Source of the DNA: Holothuria scabra | Lineage: Eukaryota; Echinodermata; Holothuroidea; Aspidochirotida; Holothuriidae | Assembly (NCBI GenBank): GCA_037179385.1 | Contig: CM074179.1 | Location: 30,571,903-30,635,902, forward strand | Reading direction: 5' to 3' | Length of the DNA: 64,000 nucleotides | Shown here: piece by piece, positions 19,016 to 30,406 of the stretch | Position numbering within the stretch: the stretch's first letter is position 1 | Layout of the letters: every line of letters begins with the position of its first letter | The notes under the pieces: generated by a model | The model's database searches: none | The model's input: the letters and a program-made list of their open reading frames with translations, nothing else | Told to the model about the DNA's origin: nothing | Position numbers and translations under genes: made by a program

Positions 19016-19087
19016 TAAATCTACAAGCGTTGAATTAGTGATTAATCGAACGTTCGATTGGTCACTAATTTCATTCGTTTAGATTTA
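19016..19087. repeat. Long imperfect hairpin with a 16-bp perfect palindrome
   Basis: AATCGAACGTTCGATT at 19044-19059 is a perfect palindrome. Pairing continues outward through ATTAGTGA/TCACTAAT and, with mismatches, to TAAATCTA/TAGATTTA. Confidence 0.65.
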
Positions 19088-19682
19088 TATCAACTCTATT
19101 AGACTAATTTTAAATCTATTGATTTAAGAGAGTAGCCGTATTGTAAGATATTGAGTGGTACGGGATCTTGAGTTGTAGTTCCAGACGAAAAAACAGAGGA
19201 GAGTTCCAGTTGATTTTAAATTATTTATTTGGTGATTTGGTTCCAAAATAAAAGATGATCAAGTTGAATTAATTCGGCCGGCCTAGTAATGATTACTGAA
19301 ATATTTACATTACAAAGTTGACTAGGCTACATGTTTCTGCTTCGAGGTCTGTTGCACGAGTATCCAGCTCGCAGGCTCGGTCTTGTCAATCGTGCGAGCT
19401 CTGAACACCTGCAGTCCCCTGATTGGTCAAAAGTTATGACGCACCCATATAAATAAGTAAAATGATATCGATGACCAATGAGGAGGCTGCAAAGGGGGAA
19501 ATTGGCCACACCTCGAAAATATGGGTTACAGCCTGCACGTGGAGCTACGGCAATGTGATATGCCACGTCCACTGGTAACACGTGACGGGAAACAGGAAGG
19601 GCCCTGGGAATCTAGAACAAAAGGAAGGGCGAGTTGCTCGTAAACAACAAGATGGCGTCTGGTAAAGGTCATGGAGAGTGCA

Positions 19683-19935
19683 CCATACTACATGACAGTA
19701 TACCGCCTGCATGGTCAAGTGTTAGAGCATCAGTTTAACAGTCAGGAGGTAGGGAGTTGGGGTCAAACCGAAGACTTAAACAACGGAAACTTCCATTTAG
19801 TTGCTGCTCAGCATAACCAATGGAGTAGGGGAAATAAGCCAGTGAGCTACAACTGTAAAAGATGCCGTGACCGGTTCGACTTTAACCAATTGGTTAGAAA
19901 CTGGGCTGTAAAACTCCATCAAACCGAACCTATCC
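19683..19935 (+). mobile_element. tRNA-derived SINE, full-length but diverged (copy c)
   Basis: The head GCATGGTCAAGTGTTAGAGCATCAG resembles the A-box region of copy b. The body has GAAGACTTAAAC..GGTTCGACTTTAACCAATTGG..GAAACTGGGCTGTAAAACTCC. Confidence 0.65.
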
Positions 19936-20363
19936 CGTATACTTCAACAGCATTTGAAAGGACATGATTCAGTTAAAGTGACGTGGGGAAAGGGTGATAG
20001 CAAACGTTTGCCATTATGCAATATGTTTTAAGGGGAAACATAACCGGATACTAACATATGTCTATTAACATCGCTCTTTCGCCCAGTATGTACAGCGAGG
20101 GTCAAAACGTCAAAATTCTGGTTTTGTGGACCCAAAGTAACATCCCTCTTCCCAAAAAATAGTAACTGTCTATGGCGACATGCGAATAGCGTCAAACTTG
20201 GATGGCATCATCCCCATAACCGCCTGACCTTTCAAAAATCAAAATGTCTGATCTGAACCTACCATTTTGACCTTGAAAAGTGTCAAAAGTGAAGGTCCAT
20301 TTTCCTGACCTTGAAAAAGTTGGAAATCGTGGCAAACAAAAGCACGGGCCCAATACATGGGGT

Positions 20364-22907
20364 CAGGCGCGGCGGAACGGAAAAAATATTGGGGGGAGGG
20401 GGCTGAGTGCCAGCAGGACTATCTAAGCGGAGCGCCACCATCAGTTGGCGCGGAGCGTACAAGAAAATTTTTGACTTTACAGACCCCCCAGGTGGCCGGA
20501 AACGGCACTTCCCGCGTGTTCTATGTTGCATGTATCCAGCCTTAAAATATGGGTCTCATGTTTGCAATTTCTCAACTAAAAAGAAAAATTTCAACCTATG
20601 CAAAGTGGTAATACATATCAGATAAATTGAGATGATACAAGAACAATAATTAATTATGCATCCTCTTTCATTCATTCTGTTTGCCGTGTTATTCACTTTC
20701 TGCACCCCTTGTAACATTTGTCCACTCATATATGTCAATTACTCAATTATATTTCCACTAGATCATACCATTTATCCCCAAAACACCCCCCCCCCCTCCC
20801 TCCCGTGGTTCATCCCAAGGATACCACCAACCTAATCTATACCGATCTCAAATCCAGTGGCGGAGCTAGGGATTTCGGTCAGAGGGGGCGAAAATGGTTT
20901 GCAGGGACGCTTCGAAGGAGTAAATACCCTGAGCCTCAGCACGATCGGGGCCACAGCTTTTCAGACTTCCCATTTGATTTTCCGAACCTGGTAGAAGACT
21001 ACTTTGCCATTTCTCCTCCGCAAGTTTTTCTATTAAAACATGTTTAAATTGTCTCTCCATGGGCCTCCGCAGAAGAAAATTCGGGGGGGGGGGGGGGCAA
21101 AATTCTTTCAGGCAAAATGCAATAAGAGCTCAAGAAAATTTTGGCCCAAAATGTCTCTCAGATCGCTGGAAATGTCATTTCTTATAAAGCTTATTTACAA
21201 CATATAAATAGGGAAAACACTGAGTGAACTGTTAAGAAATGTTGATGTTAATTTTTCTTCGTCTTTTTCTTTATGTTTTTTCGTTTTTTCGGTTTTTTTT
21301 TTTATTTTCCAGGGCAGGGCAAGTGCCCCCTTGCACCTACCTACGGACGCCCATGTTTCTATCCCTCAATTTCACATTCTAGTATAAAGGCGGTCATTTT
21401 ATCTTGTGTGTTATTGTCAGGTCTCGATTTAAGATTCTAATGTTATAATGGGCTACTTTGTGAAGATAAAGATTAAACCTGTTAGAGCCAAATAGCAAGC
21501 AAATCTTACACGGGGAAAAAGTTATGGAAATTAATCACCGTAAGGTGTACATTTTTGGTATCTGGATATCAAAATAGGTGCACGAAGAAGCATTACTTGA
21601 CGTATTTTACATCCTCTGACCACTCTGAAATAGCTATTTATTATTTACAATGCAAGAAATATCCAAGACAAAAGGTCTGCTTGGCTCTCTAGGTACCGAA
21701 TTCATACTAAATAAAAGTAGCCTAAACCTAGGCTTATTAGATGCAATTTTCTGGCTTTTGAGTCACCTAAGTACAGAAATAAGCATTTTCATGGGATTAT
21801 CGTGCAGTGTCAGAAAACACCAAACAATTGCCATTTATCATGAGAATGGTCACTTGAAGAAAAGCAAAATGGAAACTGCTCATTAAAACTCTTAAACCAT
21901 TACCACTATGATGACAGTTTTATTTTATTTTAACCTGAATTTTCTCTTCAAATGACTTTGAAAAATGTTGTGGAAGCTATTTTGGTACCTTTATAAACTC
22001 TTTTTATTGTCTATCTTGACAAATATCCCCGACAACACAAGGTCTATTTGCGCTTCAATTATTGTTGCGCCCTTTGCAACATCTGTTATTGACAGGGAGG
22101 GTTAATCCAATGTCAGTCTGTGTATTTTGTTAGATTATAAATCAGGCTTGGTGCGGAAGCAATGAACTTAGCACAGCGACAACATTCATTAGTGCGTATA
22201 AAGCATGAAGATACGTCTCGGCAAAAACCTATCCCTATATTACAGAAGATGACCATTTTCATCAGAATAAAGTGCAGATAGTACGGTTACTGGTGGTTGT
22301 TTGGGCATTTTGTAATGTGGGCCTTTAAACAACGCTATTAAATTATGTCTTTTGCCAAAAATGGTGAAAGAGTTAAGTATCTTAAAAACCTAAAAAGGGT
22401 GCCGAGAGACAATTTTAGTCCGTCAGGGGGAGAAGGGGGCGACAGCCCCCTGACCATATGGCAGCTCCACCACTGCTCAAACCCCAAACGTACTATAGAC
22501 TTGTGTTCTAACGGTAGTAGAATACGTTGTTCAACCTCGAGAAAAAAGATCAGTAAAACTTAACAAGATAACGCAATAACAGACCATACTGCTTCCACTT
22601 TTCGAGGACCTCGGAGATTGGGTCACTGGGGGATTTTAAAGAGGCTTTAGCGTGTCCGGTATCTTTTTCATCGACAACATTCCCCTAAAATTATTAGTAG
22701 GCCTATATTGTGCATTAGACTGATGGAGAATATGTTCACCACCCACTTCAATATTCTCCCCGCCGTCGCCGGTCACCACTTCTTGAAGCGCACCTTACAA
22801 ATATGGGGGGGGGGGGGGCTAAACATGCCTTTAGCCCCTCCAATTTTTTCATTGGGGGGGGCTAAGCCCCCGGAGCCCCCCCCCCCCCCCCGGTTCCGCC
22901 GCCACTG
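20364..22907. mobile_element. hAT-like element (outer), interrupted by a second one
   Basis: The left end is CAGGCGCGGCGGAAC and the reverse complement of the right end is CAGTGGCGGCGGAAC (13 of 15). The flanks are CATGGGGT (20356-20363) and CATGAAGT (22908-22915), a 6 of 8 match. G- and C-runs lie just inside the right end, and a GCGGAGCGCCACCATCAGTT motif lies at about 20425. The element at 20855-22475 is inserted in it. Confidence 0.5.
20855..22475. mobile_element. hAT-like element (inner, nested)
   Basis: The ends are CAGTGGCGGAGCT and the reverse complement of AGCTCCACCACTG (12 of 13). Flanking octamers are CTCAAATC (20847-20854) and CTCAAACC (22476-22483). There is no transposase reading frame. 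At about 21340 a TACGGACGCCCATG motif may mark yet another element end. Confidence 0.6.
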
Positions 22908-22915
22908 CATGAAGT

Positions 22916-23700
22916 GACTAAAAGAACGGAACCTTGTGACATTGAAAAGTATTTGGCACATGTATTTGTTAATTTTCAGTCCCATCATTCGTTTTTGGAC
23001 TTAATCTATTTTTCGGGTTCCACTGGTTTCCTTTAGAGGTCACATTGTTTTACTATTAAATCCGAAAACGCTCGCTTTTAGGTCACATTGCTTCAAAAAA
23101 CAAATTTTCTGCTTGATTTTGTTCAATAATTTGTAGTTCCCGACTTTCATTCCTTTTCATATGGTAGATTTCTCAATCTGTTTATTTCAGGATGTACTCA
23201 CTCTCGACATCAGGGGGAGAAAATTCACACTTGCCCAACTCAAAACCTGTCGTTTCTGTCGTTATTCAAGCAAAGAAGACGATTTTATTTTACCGATCGT
23301 GGTACTGCTTGGACAAAGTGGGGTGGTTAAAATCTTTGATGTGCCCATTGTTATTATACTACCCTGGTTGGGAAACTCAGCGTGTGAAGGCAATATGTTG
23401 AATGTGCATTTTTAGCGGTCACGTGACTGTGAGAGTGCACATCCCGCTAGCACAGCAATGGTCGGTACTGTAGTATACAATATACACTTAAGTTCTCATC
23501 GTGTTGAAGGCAGTCAAAAATGCTTTTAAAACACGTTTTTGACCCACCCGAGGGGAGGGGGTGAAATTTACAATGATGTTTTGTACTAATGTCGCAATTA
23601 AAAGAAATAAAGCAGTCCAGCACATTAAAAAACGACTGCAATTAAGCACGTCGTAATGCGCGGGGTTGCCGTACAAACGGTACAGCTTGTATACAGTTAT
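22916..23700. other. No gene identified
   Basis: Short open frames only, without recognisable motifs. Confidence 0.4.
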
Positions 23701-24450
23701 ACAGGGTAGTCTCGTCATGATAGCCGTTTGTTTCGTCCCCTTGTTGCCCCCAGCCAGTTCGCCCCCAAAGTTGACCAGTTAGCCCCAAAAGACATGTAAG
23801 TTCGCTCCCAAAGACCTCCCAGCTCGTCGCTTAATCTGTTTGTGTAGTTTCTTTCCTTAAACGTGATTGTTATTAACAAAATGATGTCTATAAATTGAAA
23901 TGTCTTAATTGCTTCTCTTTCAGATGGAATGTGGTTGATTTTAGATGGTAAAACTGAAACAAGCTGTTCATTTGTATCAACTCATACGTTCGTGTGCGAC
24001 TGATTGTTTTGAAGGTTGCTACGTTTTTCATCTTGTTGACGACATCGTTCATGTGACTTTGATTTCGAACAGCTTGAATCATATTTAGTTATTTTTTTTG
24101 TTTTAGGACTACAAATTATTCCAATAAATGATGCCAAAACGAAAATTGTGCAACAGAAATAAAGAAATTGCTGAAGCTGCAGGTTATGCAACTTTGCCAG
24201 AGAGTTGTTTTAGTTTTTGCCGTGGAAGAATATCACCAAACATAGTTTCATGATACTCTTACGATAAATTAAACATCGTTTTGATGTACGTAATCAAGGC
24301 AAGATCCAAGTATTTGGGGCGAAAAGACTTCCACTTTGGCAGCACAACGACTTCCATTTGGGGCGCCAACTGGCAAAGGGGCGAAACAACCCGGGCGAAC
24401 TAGTCGGGTGCGAGCTGGCAAGAGGGCGGAACGACTGTACCCTCGTCATT
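23701..24450. mobile_element. Palindromic element with GTTCGCCCC-type repeated arms
   Basis: Both ends carry clustered, diverged copies of a short unit: GTTTCGTCCCC, AGTTCGCCCCC and AGTTAGCCCC on the left. The reverse complement of the right end has GTTGTTTCGCCCC, TTGGCGCCCC and TTTTCGCCCC. The arms face each other around an AT-rich centre with no ORF. Class not identified. Confidence 0.5.
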
Positions 24451-27026
24451 ACCACCTGTCGTAATATGCTAGTAGGCACATACTGTAGCAGTCTCTAAAC
24501 AGCACTGGGGTAGTTCTTAGTTAACTCGACAGAATATAACTCAGAATACGTTTTTTCCAGCCCTTACCTTTTTTCAAACACGGCTCATCCTCTTATGGCA
24601 TGCATTGATCTGCGACGAACGCTGGCTATTCGTTTTGTTAAGCCCACCCAGGCTAACACATATATGATAACATGGCATATTCCGGTTGCAAAGTGATCTC
24701 ACAAGCTCGTCTCAGTGTCTCGTATTTTATAATAGGCTCAACACAGCAAGGCAAAAGAATTTGAATGGCCTCTTTGGGTGCATGCGAAGGTGACCACTTA
24801 CTTTTTGGTACTTGAGTTCACTCAAACGCCAATCTATTCATTGATACTTTTTTGTACTTTTCCTGTTGGTTGTTAATGCAGTGTTTACACGCGATTCTAT
24901 CTTGTGCACCATCAATGTCACGTGACGCACTCTTCTGAAGTTCTCAACATACCTGTTCTGGCTTGTACGTGTGTGCGTGTAGGTACACTTTAAGTTTCCC
25001 AGTCAGGGAAGTATATATTTACTATGATGTTACCGAAAGGGCAGCTGTGATGGAGGGGCCCAGTTTGTAACCTTGACGGTCTGAACAGCCTTATGTTTAA
25101 CGCACTGCCATGTCTTCCTTCACGACAGACGTAGATGACAGGGAAGAGCTGTAGTGCAGCCCGACCACCTAATTCTGTAAAACGTGCTCAATCGGGCAAA
25201 TAGCACAAGAAAAATTAATTGTAATTATGTAGCCGAAGTCAATGAATAGTTTGAGAGTTTTCATGTTGAATCAAAGCAAAATTCCAAGTTTGCCCGTACA
25301 AATTCTCCAATTCTAATCCAAAAGAAAAAGAAATGTAAAGCAATTTTTTCTTAAACTTGGCCTTCCATGCGTTTCTTCAATGACGTGCAATGGCATTTTG
25401 TTGTTAATGTTACCTTCAAGCGGTACAGTTCTGGAATATTTCCAAATGTCAAGATTTAGGAACAAGTGGAATGGTAAAAAAATAATAACTATTCAGTACA
25501 GTGCCGTATAATGTTGCATCTGTCCTGTCAAATTAAAGCCGAATTCGGGTGACAATAATGAAGGTCGGATATGCAGGTTTTCAATTACATAATGATATAG
25601 TGGGAGACTGCCAAGTCTGCTTGAAAATTCATTTAACCCAACCTCTTAACTTGACAGTTTATCAAACGTCGGGACTTCGGCAGGCACAAAGACAATGTCA
25701 TCCGTTAATTAGATCTTGAATTTTGTCAAGAGTTGCAATAGAGTATTAAAAACACTGGCATGATGTTTCAATTTTCGTTGTATAGCGTTTCCCCGAAAAG
25801 GTATGTAAACCATTTTATCCGATGGTAGAGATACATCTGGCAATTTTCTGAACACTTTGTAAACTGCTGAAAATGTAAGTGCAAACGAAAGATCAAAATA
25901 ACTACTGCTTCGTTTCTAATTACAAGCCATTTCCGATTTTTCTAGATTCTCCGTACGCTCGGCGCTAAATATTGGTGGCGCTCCACATAGATAATGTTTC
26001 AATCGAACAGATAACTGAAGAGAACATTGCTGGCTTGCACATCATATTCCGCTCTTTATCAATATAATTTAGAAATTATTTATGATCACATTGCCAATTT
26101 CTATCAAGTGGAAATAGGATTCCGAACGAAAGCTCAAAATAGCAACTTCTTTGATTCTGTTCTCAAACAAGGATATTCCCTTTAACCGAAATGCTCCCGG
26201 ACGCCTATGCCTTTCCGAAAATGGCCGTTACAGAGAAGTGACCTGGTATACTTGAAAACGCTCTTAGAGAAACCAGGGAGCTGCTCTTAGAAGGATATAA
26301 TACGGCATCTCTTTCCTTTGTACACGCCTTCTTCCCGCCAAGGCCACTTGTTTCGTCTAGAACTTGAAGTTTGAATGGGATTAAAATAATCTAGCAAAGG
26401 GTTCGTGTCGTCTGCTACGATAAGAAATGTTTTTATTAATTTCGTCTATTGCTTTAACGTTGCCAGTCGCTTTATTTTGAAATTGATCCTCAGCTTCCAA
26501 CGCAATACAACGCTTATGGCACCATTCACGCTTTATTGCCGGTAACATTATGAGTATAAATATACATTTCTTGTTTTGCAAATATGTGCGGAAAATCAGA
26601 AAATACTGAAGCAAAATATAGTCTTACACCTCTCTTTAGTCTATTATACATTGTGTCAGTGTTGAAGTCTTTTCTTACAGGTTAGCCTTTTTAGACTTCT
26701 TAGAGATTTGCGGCCGTTTTGATTCATTAGACATTACTTCTTAGTTGTCTGTCGGCAAAAAGGCTTGGATCAAAGCATTTATATCTTTAATCCTATTCAT
26801 AAGGTGTAGGTAGGTCCAAAGAAGACTAACCGGGTATCAAAAGGATCAGACAAAAAGAGTGGGTGTTCTTAACTTTAATAATCCCGTATGAATGGACATT
26901 CTACTTATCGATAAGTAGACGTAATTGGATTACCATAAATTAAAGTTTTCGATGTATCTCCTTCTAATAGCAGCTCCCTGGAGAAACAAACTGACATAGG
27001 TCGCAGGGTCTTCATGAAAAACTTGG
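24451..27026. other. No gene identified
   Basis: The stretch is AT-rich. At about 25955-25993 the minus strand carries a diverged GTGGAGCGCCACCA..GAGCGTAC motif shared with the hAT-like elements. Confidence 0.4.
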
Positions 27027-27034
27027 CGACAAAT

Positions 27035-27219
27035 CAGTGTTGTAACAAGTCATGACTGGAGTCACTTCCTCTCAAAGTTATAGTGACTCGATAGAATTCA
27101 GGAGTAATTACCCCATTGAAATAGTACAGTGATTCGAGTCCATGACTAGACTCGAGTCACTAAAAAGTTTGGAAACTGGTGACTTGAGTCACTAATCTAG
27201 GGACTCGATTACAACACTG
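27035..27219. mobile_element. hAT MITE with perfect 8-bp target duplication
   Basis: The 185-bp element begins CAGTGTTGTAA and ends with its exact reverse complement TTACAACACTG. CGACAAAT flanks it on both sides (27027-27034 and 27220-27227). The interior is built from GACTCGAGTCA-like palindromic units. It has no coding capacity, so it would have depended on a hAT transposase elsewhere. Confidence 0.9.
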
Positions 27220-27227
27220 CGACAAAT

Positions 27228-30200
27228 CTTAATGACGTTTGCTGCACGATATAACGTTTGACATGACAGGTGGTGTCATTTAAACCCTTGGGTCATGGGT
27301 AGGACTTTAAGCAGCACCCGGTTGTTAAATTTGTTTCGTTTATTAAACTTCGGGAAAATGAAATTACTCTTTGCCACAGCTGCCCCCGGGACATCCTTGA
27401 GCAAGGTGTACCTATATTTGCCTAGTTGCTTTTTTCGTGTTGTGGACTTACAGCATGTTTTAGCCTTCGGGCGTGTTGCTGCCTTGGGGCGGGTTGTTTC
27501 TAGGGCGTGTGTAATTGCTTTAAACGTGGTTACGTTATAGTGGGACGTTTGGGTGATGGAGAGAATGTTGTTTGGGAAGATAACTGACCTCGATGTCGTT
27601 TTGGGCTGCGGGTTTGTTTCTGAGGGGTTTAACTGGAGTGTCGATCTTTAATTCTCAGTCGTGAAAAAGACTCTTTTTCATCCCGTTGCCTGGTTCAGAT
27701 GCGTTTTCCGCATGAGGTTTGTGTCCGGGCGAGGTTTTGATTGGTTTTCGTTTGGTTGTGCCCAATAACGTTTGAAGACCCCTTCCCTACAGGAACCCCT
27801 ACAGAAACCCAGTTTTAAATGCACGAATGAAATAATAACTGATCACGGTCTTGTAGAGGCATACACTGCACAATTTCTTCAATTCAACTATGTAGAAATT
27901 GACTTCAGTTTCATGAAAGTAGTGAACTGAATCATCGGGAGCCACATCTCCGACATCAGGTGCACTTTTGGAAAGCTCTACCAACCCCACATAAAAGTAG
28001 TAACGTAAAATACGATATCCTCTTTGGAGATGGCCCTGGGTTTACACTCAGCATACATGTAAAAATCTACGAGATCCCTTCTTTGAACAATAATGCAAAC
28101 TCAAGTTTGTGATTTAGCATATGGTCCAGCGTTGCAATATATAGGCCAAGGTTTCACGTCTTGGAATATGAAAACCAAAAATAACTTAAGCCATCCACGT
28201 ATGCTGGCCGGTAAGGTTTATTTTATTCACTTTTACCTGGTAAAAAATATAATCTAAATTATGTATTCTTCCTTTTCGTTACATACACAATAGGCTTAAA
28301 TATAGGTTACACTGATCAAAGTACATAAAAACAGATCAGAAGCTGTTGAAAGCAGTAAATTCGTGTAAACATGAGGTGACTCCAGACAAACGTCCGTTCA
28401 AAGCAAGCCATTTAAACAAATGAACAATATGATCCAAGCTTTTAAAATTGCTTTTCTAAAAACGCCTGTTAGATATTTAAATATGAAAAGATTCCAGTAC
28501 CCAGCAAAAATTCACATGATTACAAAAATGTCTTAGCGGATAACTTATGTAAGCGATGATAACATTGATTTTAAGTTCTAGTCTTATTATTTTGTAGAAT
28601 GAATAGGTACATTGACGTTTAACATCCAGGATTGCATAGCACCTAATTGTTTAGTGAATTACAAAGTTTGCATATTGTACTACATTCAATATAAAAAATG
28701 CCTATAATTTAAATTTGTTCGATGGCAGAATTTGTTGTAAATTTTAATTGCATGTCTTGAAATTAATCATTTTTCTGGAATACAATTTTGATGTATTCGA
28801 AACCTGAATAAAATATAAAATAAATAAACCTATGAATCGATTAAATATGAATCAAATCAATTGGTTAAGCTCCACTAAATAAAAACCTTTGGTAAAATTG
28901 AAATAATGTTTCTATTGTCTTTCCATTGTCACTATTAAATGGATGTATGGGCGTCGGTTGATGGATAGAGAACATATCCTCCACTTTTTGGGAAAACACC
29001 TATCGACTTAGTTGTTTATACAAAAAATGAATGACCGAATTGGCCATGCCCCCCAACTCCTGAGTACAGATTAAAGCCCATGAATGTAGGAAGTAGTTTT
29101 TACTGATCATTAATGCGAAGGCAATATTTTCTTTAAAACAAATTTGACTAGTTTTCTCCTAGAACAACTGGTACGTATTTTGAATACGTACTGATGAAGA
29201 GCTGATGGTAACGGTAAGTGTAACAGATCATCCACTTTGCAGACTATATTCATCTGCTTCCATATGCAGATGCATAAGTACCAGTGACGTCGATATGGTT
29301 TGTGGATTGGGGGCGAACATTTTCGAACAGCCGGTGAAACCCTGGGTCGTGTCCCAGATCGGAACCGTCTACAAACAAACAACCCATATGAACGTGGGCT
29401 AACAGGTATAAATACACAAGCAAACATTTATACTCATTCTTATTCAAACACTCTTGCACTTCAATGAACGTTTTCTCGAAGCCCTAAAGTCATCTGTATA
29501 CTAAGATGTGATATTTTGTCTATAATGCCTGGTGGTTTTTTTTAATCTCCCTGAATTATTGGAGCAAAACGATATGTTTGCCTCCTAATATTTTCATTGG
29601 GGTTGCAATGTTTCTGCCCCAGCCCCCGGAATCGACGCCTCTTGGAGTTATCGGAAGGATAGCGGTATTTTGTAGGCCTACACAAGTAGATACAATAAGA
29701 ATTTCACCACTAATGTGATCGATATCTGTGTCAACTTATGAAGGTGTTTTTCATTAAAGAATCTGAACAACAAGGTAAGCAAGCACGACGTATAAATCTT
29801 AAAAAAGGTGATACAAATAGCATATGCACTATTGCCGGAAGGCACAAATACGCTTTGTTAAAATTTTCTAAAGTAACTATTAAATCTTTCTTTTGGCATA
29901 AATAACTTTTTTCTTTCTCTTTTAGTCACGCATATGTTGCAAGAATTAACTTAGCCTAAATAAACCAGAATACATCAAAGTGATTATATAAACTTTAGCT
30001 TAAGAAAGACATTTTGTAAATAATGGCTCAAACAAGAGACGAGTGTTTCTATATTTGAGACGCTTTAAAGTTGTACTTATGCGCAGCTATTTATCACCTT
30101 AGACAGTTTCCATTATCCCAACCTATATTTTTCTAACCCCTTCCAAAGAACTCAGAAATTCCAAACTTATCCAGAGGCAATTCAATGCCTCAGGAAAAAT

Positions 30201-30342
30201 CTTTACGTGTCATCAGGGCACTTCCAGTTAATGTTGTGTAATATATGCTACTCCGCCTTAGAATTTGATATCCAGTTGTGCTCCAATTGAGAAATTGGTG
30301 TAAACATGGTGAAATGTAGTTTTGGGTGACGTCTTACTGTCT
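27228..30342. other. Downstream flank of the IL-17-like gene, no gene identified
   Basis: No exon with family motifs was found on either strand. At about 29575-29645 there is a CCCCGGAATCGACGCC patch resembling a transposon end. Confidence 0.35.
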
Positions 30343-30406
30343 TTAACTTTCAGAATTGTGTGAGCAGACACAAGCAACAGAACGAAGCTCGGTCGTCTTG
30401 TTGTAC
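30343..30406 (-). CDS. IL17: IL-17-like exon 4: C-terminal VACVC and stop
   Basis: The exon follows a TTTTTCATTCCAG acceptor. It encodes YNKTTELRSVACVC and a six-residue tail, then TAA at 30345-30343. VxCxC near the C-terminus is characteristic of IL-17 proteins. Confidence 0.9.

Noticed and set aside
22773..22988. Gly-rich minus-strand open frame (RRNRGGGGGSGG)
   Set aside because: It is the translated right end of the outer hAT-like element with its G/C runs, not a gene.
29110..29427. Minus-strand open frame considered as an exon of the IL-17-like gene
   Set aside because: It has a plausible acceptor but none of the IL-17 landmarks, and the gene already ends with a stop at 30343.
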